Assembly: GCA_910577205.1 (NCBI GenBank)
Contig: CAJTMA010000004.1
Span: forward strand, 19,370-83,369
Source: an uncultured Alphaproteobacteria bacterium
Lineage (GTDB): Bacteria; Pseudomonadota; Alphaproteobacteria; RF32; CAG-239
DNA: 64,000 nt
Direction: 5' to 3'
Below, one piece after another: positions 1 through 7,086 of the stretch; the first letter of the stretch is position 1, and every line of letters starts with the position of its first letter. Under the pieces are notes generated by a model that saw nothing but the letters and a program-made list of their open reading frames with translations, ran no database searches and had not been told where the DNA came from. The position numbers and the translations under genes are program-made.

Positions 1-270
1 CGGAAAAACACGTCGCCCATGTCCATAAAAAGCTCTACATTTATACAGTTATAGTCTTGGCCAACAACAGTTTACCGCCCTAATAAGGGGAAATCGGATT
101 TATCGGTCTATCTGGTTTAAAATTAATAATATCTTTATCTGCTTGCCGCTTCAATCTGAATAGATATTGAAGTTTTGAAGAAACATGATATAAACAGTAT
201 CGTAATGTAATTATTTTGTTTAACGAGAGGATCCGGTCACATAAGCCTCTTAAAATATTCCGGTATATTT
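1..270. other. gene-free leading segment
   Basis: I find no convincing gene in the first 270 bases. Frames on both strands are broken by stops. The only signal is the candidate promoter at 167-194 that would serve the gene starting at 271. The left edge cuts through unknown sequence. Confidence 0.5.
167..194 (+). promoter_or_regulatory. candidate sigma-70 promoter for the gene at 271
   Basis: TTGAAG (167-172), 16-bp spacer, TATAAA (189-194). It would give a leader of about 70 nt before the ATG at 271. Found by eye only. Confidence 0.35.
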
Positions 271-837
271 ATGAGTATAATTCTAGGTGCTTTACTTACG
301 CTTCTTTTTGTGCTTTTAGTTTTTACCTTTTGGTTTGTTGTGCGTATGAATAAACGGACAGAAGAAGAATTATCTTTTTCATCTAAGTGTTACGAAGGTC
401 CGGCCGGCGAACCGTTGTGGAATGGGATACTGCCGACGAGTGTCGATGACTATACTGAACCTCGTTATGTTTACGAAAACTTAAAAGAAAGTTACGATTA
501 TTTTCCGGAAAACGGGCGAATTATTGGTTATCGCATTAGTCCTACGCTCGTGATACATAGCAGAATACATCCTTCACTCAATTTACCAGACCTTTCTTTT
601 TATATTGAAAGATATGGCGGAAAGTTATTGAATTTGGATGAATGCTGGTTGCTTTTAGATAATTGGGATAAAGTTTCTCAATTGCGTGAAAAAGCCGGAG
701 ATACGCCGCTTAATGTAAAAACCTTTTGGGCGTTATCTGCTCAGCTTCTTATTGCGGAAGTCGATGTTCGTGGCAGAAGCTGTCGAGATATAGCTGGTTT
801 TAACAATGTCTGGTGCGCCCTGATTTTGAAAAGATGA
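271..837 (+). CDS. hypothetical membrane-anchored protein, 188 aa
   Basis: I do not recognise this protein. Residues 1-25 form one strongly hydrophobic segment followed by Arg/Lys, consistent with a signal anchor holding a soluble domain of about 160 residues outside the membrane. The soluble part is rich in Tyr, Trp and Leu. Its C-terminal half (a stretch with DECWLL, then FWAL, then a final WCALIL) faintly recalls the layout of DUF1566-type domains, but too weakly to assign. The start has no clear Shine-Dalgarno site, as with its accessory neighbours. The gene stands alone, with a terminator at 892-919. Base composition is AT-rich compared with the housekeeping genes, which suggests recent acquisition. 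Confidence 0.6.
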   Translation: MSIILGALLTLLFVLLVFTFWFVVRMNKRTEEELSFSSKCYEGPAGEPLWNGILPTSVDDYTEPRYVYENLKESYDYFPENGRIIGYRISPTLVIHSRIHPSLNLPDLSFYIERYGGKLLNLDECWLLLDNWDKVSQLREKAGDTPLNVKTFWALSAQLLIAEVDVRGRSCRDIAGFNNVWCALILKR

Positions 838-891
838 GCATCTTTACTTATCAGGTGTTTAGCCCGAAAACTGTGAGTTAAGCATCACCAT

Positions 892-919
892 AAAAAGCCC
901 TCCGCAAGGAGGGCTTTTT
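892..919 (+). terminator. rho-independent terminator after the 188-aa gene
   Basis: A 12-bp perfect stem with a GCAA tetraloop ends in a T run. A-tracts and T-tracts on both sides make it usable from either strand. Confidence 0.8.
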
Positions 920-982
920 ATGATGACGTAAGAAGAAAGATGGTTTTACATAACAGAGCCGCTATCGTGGTTGTCGGACAAT

Positions 983-1020
983 AAAAAATACCTGTAATTT
1001 TTCAATTACAGGTATTTTTT
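983..1020 (-). terminator. long hairpin terminator, bidirectional
   Basis: A 17-bp perfect inverted repeat (983-999 with 1004-1020) has A/T tails on both sides. It sits just beyond the stop codon of the minus-strand fragment at 1026, so it most likely ended that now-broken gene. Confidence 0.75.
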
Positions 1021-1025
1021 GAGAT

Positions 1026-1157
1026 TTAATGAATTTCGACAGTTAAATCTCCGTTGAACATTCCCAAATTGTCCGCGGCATTTTCAATAGCTTCTGCTTG
1101 ACGCATTTTACTTCTGCGTTCTTCCAACCTTTCGGCTTCGGATATATAGCCAAACAA
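1026..1157 (-). pseudogene. C-terminal fragment of a degraded gene
   Basis: The minus strand keeps an open frame of about 43 codons ending in TAA at 1026-1028, right before a terminator. The peptide is charged and alpha-helical in character (SEAERLEERRSKMRQAEAIE, then a short C-terminal tail), as expected for a real protein tail. It has no ATG start with a ribosome site, and an in-frame stop lies just upstream. I read it as the surviving 3' end of a decayed gene; the family is unknown. A chance open frame is possible, but the adjoining terminator argues against it. Confidence 0.4.
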
Positions 1158-1207
1158 TTTTTAGTTATGAGTATTTTGTATGTGAAAAGAAGCCAATATA
1201 TTGAGTT

Positions 1208-1401
1208 TCACTCATCGACAGCATCTTCTCCATAGCCATTTTCAAGAGCTTTGGCAATACAGTAAACTGCAGATATGCCTAATGATGTATAATAGCTCCC
1301 TCAAACGACAAAGTATTTTCTGGGAAAAACATACCAATTAACTCAAATATAACCAAAGCCGCTACAGCTAGACAAATAAATTCTAAAAAAAACTGTTTCA
1401 T
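1208..1401 (-). pseudogene. frameshifted small membrane protein gene
   Basis: From the ATG at 1401 the minus strand encodes about 40 residues with a hydrophobic helix (FICLAVAALVIFELIGMFF) and then meets a stop. Shifting frame at about 1296-1302 (a CTCCC stretch) continues sensibly as GSYYTSLGISAVYCIAKALE and an acidic tail, ending in TGA at 1208. The joined product would be about 64 residues with two hydrophobic segments. A one- or two-base indel seems to have broken it. The family is unknown. Confidence 0.45.
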
Positions 1402-1550
1402 ATAAAATAATATTTTAGAGTTATAATTATAAATTTTCAGGTTTTATAAAATATATTTAAATAAAAATCAATATTTAGCTCGTGAACGATGAGTGATTAT
1501 TTTAAATCGGATATTGATGGTTATTTAGTTCTTTACATTTAAGTCTTTTT

Positions 1551-1580
1551 TTGTTATCATTTTTGTCTAAAAACTATTAT
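1551..1580 (+). promoter_or_regulatory. candidate promoter giving a near-leaderless transcript
   Basis: TTGTTA (1551-1556), 18-bp spacer, TATTAT (1575-1580). The expected transcription start lies only about 10 nt before the ATG at 1597, which would explain the missing Shine-Dalgarno site. Confidence 0.35.
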
Positions 1581-1596
1581 TTTAAATTATACGAAT

Positions 1597-2661
1597 ATGA
1601 AAAAAGTATTATTGGTTTTGTTGTGTTTCGCCTGGTATTGCACAGTGTTAGGTCAGGTGTCTGGGAAATTGTCAACAGCAGAAAATAAATTACTTTCTGC
1701 GGATAGTGTTAACATCTTAGAAAGTGAAAGAGATTTATTGCGATGCAAGATTGATTCTTTGAATCAAATTGCGGCTGTTTTTTCTGAAAGCTATTGTGAC
1801 TCAGCGTATAATGAAGTGTCAGCAACAGGAAGTCAGGTAGAGGAGTTTGACAATATAAAATTACTTGTGCTCCTTTCCATCATGATATCTTTTTTCGGAC
1901 TAGTTTGCATATGTATGTATATTACAGATGAAAGCCCCAGCACCCAAAAGAGGATTATCATGTTTGTTGTTTGGGCAATAATCAGTGGGATAATATATTA
2001 TTTCTCTTATGTTTTTTTTCAAAAGTATAATTTTTATGAAAAGCAATATAGAGAGAAACGATGGAGTTATAGGGATAAAAAACAACAGATTGAAGAGGAT
2101 CCTCTGGAATTTTGGGCTCTAAAAACTGACAATTCGTCAAAACTTGAAAATTGCAAAAAAATGCTTGCCAAGCAAAGCTATATTGAAGACATATTACATC
2201 GGAATGAATGTGTAAAAGATAGTTTGCAACAGATAAGTGATAGTATAGAACTTGCTAAAGAAATGCGGGCAAGAGCTGAGGCTGAAATTTTGGAGAAGAA
2301 AAAATTCAATGATTGGAAAATGCGCCATGACGTCAGAAAGCGTTTGACGATTGTTCGATTGTATTGGGATAGTAATCCGGATGTTCCTGAAAAGGGCAAT
2401 TTGAACGGCGATTACCAGCAAGAGCATAGCCGTTATGTCGGTAACTCATTCGGTAATCTTTCCGGCAATTATACTGGGCGTATCGTTGACCATTCACGAC
2501 ATTATTTGCACCTCAAATTGTCTGATGGGACATATTTGAAAATTGATGCGCGAAGCAATGGTAATGAACGCTGGCTGTTGGCTGAAATTGGCGATATTGT
2601 GGAATATAGTAAAATATTTTCATCGTATCAACATTTTACCGAGGGTTGGAAATTATTGTAA
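1597..2661 (+). CDS. hypothetical membrane protein with coiled coil and C-terminal beta domain
   Basis: No family is recognised. The order is: an N-terminal signal peptide-like segment (residues 1-20), a short heptad-rich stretch, two transmembrane helices at about 88-108 and 118-140, a long charged coiled coil to about residue 250, and a C-terminal beta-rich domain of about 90 residues ending in an 'IGD-x-V' element. That element recurs at the end of the 207-aa protein at 4849. No ribosome site precedes the ATG, and the promoter at 1551-1580 would place transcription start close to it. The gene is AT-rich and monocistronic, with a strong terminator at 2671. It is probably accessory and laterally acquired; the function is unknown. 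Confidence 0.6.
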   Translation: MKKVLLVLLCFAWYCTVLGQVSGKLSTAENKLLSADSVNILESERDLLRCKIDSLNQIAAVFSESYCDSAYNEVSATGSQVEEFDNIKLLVLLSIMISFFGLVCICMYITDESPSTQKRIIMFVVWAIISGIIYYFSYVFFQKYNFYEKQYREKRWSYRDKKQQIEEDPLEFWALKTDNSSKLENCKKMLAKQSYIEDILHRNECVKDSLQQISDSIELAKEMRARAEAEILEKKKFNDWKMRHDVRKRLTIVRLYWDSNPDVPEKGNLNGDYQQEHSRYVGNSFGNLSGNYTGRIVDHSRHYLHLKLSDGTYLKIDARSNGNERWLLAEIGDIVEYSKIFSSYQHFTEGWKLL

Positions 2662-2670
2662 TATGAAGGA

Positions 2671-2701
2671 AAATCTCCTGCTTGAAGCAGGAGATTTTTT
2701 T
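2671..2701 (+). terminator. terminator of the 354-aa membrane protein gene
   Basis: An 11-bp perfect stem (2671-2681 with 2687-2697) and a T run lie about 10 nt past the stop codon. Confidence 0.85.
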
Positions 2702-2984
2702 GTTGGTAATCGGGATGACTTTACAATTCCGACCGTCTTCTGTTTTGGTATAGGCTAGCATCGCCGCCCCAATAAGTTTAAATTATATTCTTTTTGTCTA
2801 AATAGTGGTGGTGAATGATTGACAGTTATTTGTTGTATGGTATAATCACATTAATATCCAAATTATTATAGATGCATTATAGAAGGTTTTCATTGTGTTA
2901 TGGTTTTGCCATTACTCTGAGAATATCGCGCGTTGTAATGGTTGGTCAATTTTGAATTTATTAACCTAACTAAAACATAAAAAA
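2702..2984. other. intergenic region with promoter and long leader
   Basis: Apart from the sigma-70 promoter at 2819-2846 this region holds no gene that I can support. A leader of about 130 nt would separate the promoter from the ATG at 2985. I see no recognisable riboswitch in it. Confidence 0.45.
2819..2846 (+). promoter_or_regulatory. consensus sigma-70 promoter
   Basis: Perfect TTGACA (2819-2824) and perfect TATAAT (2841-2846) with a 16-bp spacer, facing the four-helix membrane protein gene at 2985. Confidence 0.6.
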
Positions 2985-3350
2985 ATGAAAAACGAAAAAA
3001 AGTCTATGCCGTTGGTTTACATCTATGCAGTAGCCATAATGGTTGTCGTGTTGGGGTTTGTAGGATGGGCGTTTTTCACACAGCCGTTAACAGATCCTAG
3101 AGCTCCATTAGCAATTTTTATGACTCTCTTTGTAGGAGGATACTGCTCAACGGTTATTGTGGATGACTACGTAACGAAACACAACCACAGGCCATTTGTT
3201 TCTTTTGGGATACTGTTCTTGTGCACTGCTCTTATTTTCCTAGTGTGCGGAATGTGGCACGTTATTCTGATACGCTCTATGTCAGCAGGAATTATGGTAT
3301 TCGTAGTGACAGGAATACTCGCCAAGCATGGGTATGAATGGTTAAAATAA
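2985..3350 (+). CDS. small four-helix membrane protein, 121 aa
   Basis: No family is recognised. Four hydrophobic segments are visible at about residues 10-30, 42-58, 70-90 and 95-115, with a basic cytoplasmic N-terminus. The protein is almost entirely membrane-embedded, like small holin-like, DMT-fold or immunity proteins, but none of those can be claimed. An A-rich leader precedes the ATG without a Shine-Dalgarno site, although the upstream promoter is a near-perfect sigma-70 type. It is single and is closed by a terminator at 3354. It belongs to the same AT-rich accessory block as its neighbours. Confidence 0.6.
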   Translation: MKNEKKSMPLVYIYAVAIMVVVLGFVGWAFFTQPLTDPRAPLAIFMTLFVGGYCSTVIVDDYVTKHNHRPFVSFGILFLCTALIFLVCGMWHVILIRSMSAGIMVFVVTGILAKHGYEWLK

Positions 3351-3353
3351 TCA

Positions 3354-3393
3354 AAAACCCCTTATTGATTTCGTTCAATAAGGGGTTTTGATT
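3354..3393 (+). terminator. terminator after the four-helix membrane protein
   Basis: A 15-bp perfect stem (3354-3368 with 3375-3389) carries flanking A and T runs and starts 4 nt after the stop codon. Confidence 0.85.
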
Positions 3394-3566
3394 TTGCTGC
3401 TAGTCTTTAGAAAAAATATTGTGAACTTTGATATGGACAATTCATAAAGTGTGAATTAAATATCTCCCCTAAAAATGGTTATGGATAGTTTTCAGAGGCT
3501 GGAGTGTGACTAAATTTTAATATTGTGTTTTGGGGATGTTTTGCGAAGTAATTAATGTAAAAATCC

Positions 3567-3594
3567 TTTACATTAATTTAGTGGGATTTATAAT
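3567..3594 (+). promoter_or_regulatory. candidate sigma-70 promoter for the 84-aa gene
   Basis: TTTACA (3567-3572), 16-bp spacer, TATAAT (3589-3594). The transcript would start about 40 nt before the ATG at 3644 and would include a tiny upstream frame (MFNYIIYY, 3615-3641) that ends two bases before that ATG. Confidence 0.45.
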
Positions 3595-3643
3595 CATCGT
3601 AAAATTATACGATTATGTTTAACTATATAATATATTATTGATT

Positions 3644-3898
3644 ATGAATGGTTTTTTAGACATCCTAAGCTTAATTTGGGATTTTGTTAATCATCCGATT
3701 TGGGTTCCTGTTATCTTGGCTGGCGTTGGTATTGTTTTTTTTGCTGTTACGTATATAAAGGCTAATCGTGCCGTTAATAAATATCGTGCAGAAGTTCAAC
3801 AAAAAATTGTCAATAATGCTTATAGTGATTATATTCAGCATAAGTATTCTACTCAAATAACGGATGAGAAATCAAGTGATGAAAAAACAGCCTCGTGA
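3644..3898 (+). CDS. small single-pass membrane protein, 84 aa
   Basis: No family is recognised. A single transmembrane helix lies at about residues 17-37, followed by a charged tail of about 45 residues rich in Lys, Glu and Ser. I chose the ATG at 3644; a TTG two codons earlier is in frame but overlaps a short upstream frame. There is no Shine-Dalgarno site. The 8-codon upstream frame stops two bases before the ATG, so translational coupling is conceivable. The gene is monocistronic with its own promoter and terminator. Confidence 0.55.
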   Translation: MNGFLDILSLIWDFVNHPIWVPVILAGVGIVFFAVTYIKANRAVNKYRAEVQQKIVNNAYSDYIQHKYSTQITDEKSSDEKTAS

Positions 3899-3923
3899 AT
3901 TGCGGGGTTAGTTTCGCCAATGC

Positions 3924-3954
3924 AAACAGCAGCCATTTTATAGGCTGCTGTTTT
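3924..3954 (+). terminator. terminator of the 84-aa gene
   Basis: A stem pairing 3924-3934 with 3943-3953, followed by a T run, sits 25 nt past the stop codon. Confidence 0.75.
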
Positions 3955-3962
3955 CAGTATAC

Positions 3963-3995
3963 AAAAAAAGAACCGATTATAAAAATAATCGGTTC
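3963..3995 (-). terminator. minus-strand terminator
   Basis: An 11-bp perfect stem (3970-3980 with 3985-3995) has a seven-base A run on its left, which reads as a T run on the minus strand. It closes transcription coming from tag and the small remnant ending at 4004. Confidence 0.75.
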
Positions 3996-4003
3996 TGTAC
4001 TGG

Positions 4004-4155
4004 TTAGGGCTCTTTTGCATAAAACGACTTTGTTGCACCGTATTTACGTAACAAAGCTTTCATTGCTTCCGAACGAGCATAAGATAACGGATAGTGATAA
4101 TAACACGTGTCCGATTTGTATTGTTTAACATTTTTGTAACTAATGTCGTTTTTTC
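4004..4155 (-). pseudogene. possible gene remnant between tag and its terminator
   Basis: The minus strand keeps a frame open through this gap that ends in TAA at 4004, nine bases before the terminator stem. Its last residues read like real protein (SYARSEAMKALLRKYGATKS followed by FYAKEP). No start codon with a ribosome site is visible except an internal ATG that would give only 19 residues. It may be the tail of a decayed gene, or a chance open frame. Confidence 0.3.
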
Positions 4156-4731
4156 TTATAGATATGTTTTGTGCTTGCAGCTATCCAAATGATCATTGAC
4201 AAAACCGGTAGCCTGTAGAAATGCATAACAAATCGTAGAGCCAAAAAACTTAAATCCGCGTTTTTTCATATCTTTACTCATTGCATCTGATTCGGCCGAA
4301 GTTGCCGGAATTTGGTTTAATGTTTGAAAGTGGTGGACAATCGGTAACTGTTCTTGAAAAAAAGAACAAGCATATTTGTAAAAGCTGCCGAATTCCTGCT
4401 GAATTTCTATAAATAATCGGGCATTATGAAGCGTATTTTGAATTTTTAAACGATTTCTGACAATCCCGTCAAATTTCATCAGCCGCTCAACATCGTCAGA
4501 TGTCATTTGCTCAACTTTGTTTACATCAAAATTGCAAAAAGCTTTCCGATATCCTTCACGTTTGCGCAGAATGGTAATCCATGATAAGCCGGCTTGTGCG
4601 CTTTCCAAAACTAAAAATTCAAATAATATTTTGTCATCACTGACAGGCTTACCCCATTCTTCATCATGATATTTGATATATAGGTCATCTGTGCCAGCCC
4701 AGCCGCACCGCCCGTTAATAAGATCTTCCAT
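4156..4731 (-). CDS. tag: DNA-3-methyladenine glycosylase I
   Basis: This cytoplasmic base-excision repair enzyme removes 3-methyladenine from alkylated DNA. It is 191 residues long, close to the 187 of E. coli Tag. It shows the family signature near the N-terminus: RCGWAG, with the first zinc-ligand Cys, and YHDEEWG, with the His. It also has the glycosylase core GLSWITIL and the C-terminal zinc pair spaced His-x3-Cys in NDHLDSC. The start at 4731 has an AAGGA-type ribosome site. It is transcribed divergently from the membrane protein at 4849. The only features downstream are a short possible remnant and a terminator, so it is probably monocistronic. Confidence 0.93.
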   Translation of the reverse strand: MEDLINGRCGWAGTDDLYIKYHDEEWGKPVSDDKILFEFLVLESAQAGLSWITILRKREGYRKAFCNFDVNKVEQMTSDDVERLMKFDGIVRNRLKIQNTLHNARLFIEIQQEFGSFYKYACSFFQEQLPIVHHFQTLNQIPATSAESDAMSKDMKKRGFKFFGSTICYAFLQATGFVNDHLDSCKHKTYL

Positions 4732-4766
4732 CTGTTGTCCTTAATTGTTATACGATAGTAAAATAA

Positions 4767-4794
4767 TTGACATCAGGTTAAAAAAAGATATACA
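4767..4794 (+). promoter_or_regulatory. sigma-70 promoter for the 207-aa membrane protein
   Basis: Perfect TTGACA (4767-4772), 16-bp spacer, TATACA (4789-4794). It lies in the divergent gap upstream of the gene at 4849. Confidence 0.5.
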
Positions 4795-4848
4795 TTCAAA
4801 GCATCTAAGAGTTATTTTTCTAATTATTCATCTTAAATTTATAGCAAT

Positions 4849-5472
4849 ATGTTATTTACAATTCTTATGTATTTGTGTTTGCTGTTTGCTACAGCAGCGA
4901 GCATTTGCATATTTTTATTGCAAATTGCTTTTTGGAGTAGGAAACTCGTAACGGGAAAAACGGCGAAAGCCGGAGTACGCTTCTTGCTTTTTCTCTCCTA
5001 TATGGGGGCATTAATCTTTCTCTTAAGAGGGATTATTGAGAAAAACCAGTTGCTGGTTGTCTTTTGCGCAGCGGTTTCTGTTTCACAGCTTTTTTTGTGG
5101 AAAAAACGCTGGAGCCTCTGGTCGTGGATATGTGTGTCACGTAAAGGCCTGATAGGCGGTCTGTTTTTGGCGGCTGCTAGCGCCTATGGTGCTGTGTGTT
5201 GTGAGGATGCATATCATAGTTTTAAGTGGAATCAGGCCCAGCGTTATGAAGTTGTCGGTTATACGGCTGTAACTGAAACGACAGAAGAGGTGCAGAACGG
5301 TGGCGCTTTGAGAAAAAATATTGGTGTCACAATCAAACAGACACATATTGTTTTAGACAACGGCGAAAAGGTTTCACTACAGAATGACGGGCAAACGTCC
5401 GAAGACAAAAGCTTTTATGAAATCGGTGACAGCGTGCGTCTTTATAACGATGTTATTGTCCGCCCCATTTAA
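4849..5472 (+). CDS. hypothetical multi-pass membrane protein, 207 aa
   Basis: No family is recognised. Four hydrophobic segments are visible (about 2-27, 42-60, 66-83 and 100-117), followed by a C-terminal soluble beta-rich domain of about 85 residues. That domain contains a 'DNGEKVSL' strand-turn and then 'EIGDSVRLYND', a pattern also seen at the end of the 354-aa protein at 1597. The shared element suggests an OB-like extramembrane module, which is inference. No Shine-Dalgarno site precedes the ATG. The gene is diverged from tag and convergent with thyX, with a shared terminator at 5475. Confidence 0.6.
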   Translation: MLFTILMYLCLLFATAASICIFLLQIAFWSRKLVTGKTAKAGVRFLLFLSYMGALIFLLRGIIEKNQLLVVFCAAVSVSQLFLWKKRWSLWSWICVSRKGLIGGLFLAAASAYGAVCCEDAYHSFKWNQAQRYEVVGYTAVTETTEEVQNGGALRKNIGVTIKQTHIVLDNGEKVSLQNDGQTSEDKSFYEIGDSVRLYNDVIVRPI

Positions 5473-5474
5473 CC

Positions 5475-5504
5475 AAACAATGCCCGTTTTCACGGGCATT
5501 GTTT
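5475..5504. terminator. bidirectional terminator between convergent genes
   Basis: A 13-bp perfect stem (5475-5487 with 5492-5504) sits between the stop of the 207-aa gene and the stop of thyX, with A and T tracts suited to both directions. Confidence 0.8.
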
Positions 5505-5508
5505 ATAT

Positions 5509-6162
5509 CTATTCTGCGGCAGGTTTTTCTTCAGAACCATAAGGAATATCGTCAAAAATGACAGGAATTTCCGCTTTGAGTTTATTTAGAAGCATTTTCA
5601 TAACTTCCTGCACGGTGGGGTGGGCTGCCGGAGCACAGCGTAATTTGAAGATATGCCGCCATTCGCGCAGGTTGGCCGTCATAATGACATCAGCTTTAAC
5701 TGAATGCGGCAGCAACATACGCAGCTGATCCGGCTTGCAGCCCAAAGCTGCCATTGCGTTATAATTCTTTTCAATTTGCTGCATAGTTTCCAGCCAAAGC
5801 TCATATTCCGGCGTTCCTTCTTTAATATGGCAGGGTTTTATAACCGATAATTCATTGCCGAATTTGCCTTTGGAGTAGTTGCAATAACGAGTGCTTTCAA
5901 TCGCGTAAGATACATGGCGGTGGCGCGTCAAATCCTTGTATACGCCGAGGTCGCAGGTGATTTTAACCGTCAGGTTGTAATGCTCAATCATGGCTTCATG
6001 CCCAAGCTCCAACAGTTTGCGGACCATAAGCTTCGCGGAATCCGAGGTGATTTTGTCTTCGCTTTTATAACAATTGCGGGCGCATAATTCCAGATGTTTC
6101 AAAATTGCATCCCCATCTAACGGCGTAATAATCTCGACACTGGGAGCAACAATTTTAACCAT
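5509..6162 (-). CDS. thyX: flavin-dependent thymidylate synthase
   Basis: ThyX makes dTMP from dUMP using FAD, NADPH and methylene-tetrahydrofolate, independently of ThyA. The 217-residue protein carries the diagnostic RHR motif with the spaced Ser (RHRHVSYAIESTRY) in its first half, and a C-terminal region with the LREWRHIFKLR element typical of the family. The length is normal for proteobacterial ThyX. The start at 6162 is preceded by AAAGGAT. It is convergent with the upstream membrane gene and appears monocistronic. A ThyX gene implies that the organism may lack thyA, but that lies outside this window. Confidence 0.95.
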   Translation of the reverse strand: MVKIVAPSVEIITPLDGDAILKHLELCARNCYKSEDKITSDSAKLMVRKLLELGHEAMIEHYNLTVKITCDLGVYKDLTRHRHVSYAIESTRYCNYSKGKFGNELSVIKPCHIKEGTPEYELWLETMQQIEKNYNAMAALGCKPDQLRMLLPHSVKADVIMTANLREWRHIFKLRCAPAAHPTVQEVMKMLLNKLKAEIPVIFDDIPYGSEEKPAAE

Positions 6163-6265
6163 GGCTAAATCCTTTCAGTTTGACAATTTACAAACAGAAT
6201 AGGGGGATTGGTTATCAGAGTCCAGTTTTAATAAACAGTTATAAAAAGGAAAGATGAAGCATAAC

Positions 6266-6293
6266 AAAAAAGGGAGAAATTTCTCCCTTTTTT
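6266..6293. terminator. palindromic bidirectional terminator
   Basis: A perfect 28-bp palindrome with six A's at one end and six T's at the other lies between thyX (start 6162) and the lipoprotein gene (end 6454). The remaining sequence from 6163 to 6453 holds no gene that I can support. Confidence 0.7.
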
Positions 6294-6453
6294 GATGTTT
6301 GATTTTGGCTGTTTAAGCCTCAGGTTTTGACCGAGCTTTATGCACTGTTCGAATAAGATGTTCAGGGCACATAGGCTGAGGGCAAAAGAAATTAGCAACG
6401 CGTTGTCAGGGTACAGTCCTCAAAACAGCAATTATTGCCACTGGCGCTGCCTG

Positions 6454-6909
6454 TTAGTTGGGGATAACGCGGGCTTTGTTGCCGAAAATAATTTGGCAGC
6501 GTTGGCCGGGGTTCAGCAGCACGTCAGTTCCCTGTGTGGTTGAAACGGTGTTGCCGTTGTCAAGGCGAACGATATATTCATAACCCTGCTGTGAGGTAAG
6601 GCCTTGTTGCGCCGCATCTCCGGCAAAACCGCCTAAAATAGCGCCGCCGACAGCGCCCAGCAAGTGGGCTGTGCTGCCGCCGCCGATTTGCGAACCGGCA
6701 ATACCGCCGGCAATACTGCCGATAGCAGTTCCCGCGCCGTTTTGCGTTGATACTTTTATCGGGCGGACGGACACAACAGTGCAGCCTTGTGCTTGACTAA
6801 GCTGACCGACTGAACCGGTGCTGTAATAATTGGAGTTAATGTCGCTGGCACAGCCTGAAAGGCCGGCAACGACAACAGGCAAAGCGAGTAAAAGTGAAAA
6901 TTTATTCAT
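6454..6909 (-). CDS. glycine-zipper outer-membrane lipoprotein (SlyB/Pcp-like)
   Basis: A lipoprotein signal peptide with lipobox LSGC places Cys at residue 20 as the lipidated residue. The middle (about 55-105) is a glycine-zipper two-helix domain with GTAIGSIAGGIAGSQIGGG and a second GAVGGAILGGFAG stretch, as in SlyB and other 17-kDa-antigen-type proteins. The C-terminal part is a small beta domain (YEYIVRLDNGNTVS, then PGQRCQIIFG). Such proteins sit in the outer membrane and help maintain envelope integrity; the exact role here is inference. The ribosome site AAAGGG precedes the ATG at 6909. It is divergent from asnS. Confidence 0.85.
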   Translation of the reverse strand: MNKFSLLLALPVVVAGLSGCASDINSNYYSTGSVGQLSQAQGCTVVSVRPIKVSTQNGAGTAIGSIAGGIAGSQIGGGSTAHLLGAVGGAILGGFAGDAAQQGLTSQQGYEYIVRLDNGNTVSTTQGTDVLLNPGQRCQIIFGNKARVIPN

Positions 6910-7086
6910 GGGAAACCCTTTCGGAAAAATTAAAAGCTGAAATTATATTTATCCATAGATTATGATTTGTCAATGCTGGACAATTAAAGATAAGTGATAT
7001 ATATTCACTGCTGCGGCGGATTAAACCGCTGGAAATAATAAGAATATCCTTATCAAATTAAGGTAATAATTGAGGAAAATTTAAAG

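Larger units (their letters stand above)
838..1596. other. 758-bp stretch with only remnants
   Basis: This gap holds two terminators, the two minus-strand gene remnants and, at its right end, the promoter for the gene at 1597. The rest is AT-rich sequence with no other open frame that I can support. Confidence 0.5.

Noticed and set aside
2704..2772. Short minus-strand peptide-like reading after the 354-aa gene
   Set aside because: Too short and without start or terminator of its own to separate from chance.
1597..3898. Origin of the AT-rich genes in Bacteroidota
   Set aside because: A-rich leaders without ribosome sites suggested this, but the promoters are ordinary sigma-70 types rather than the Bacteroidota TAnnTTTG form, so the source cannot be named.
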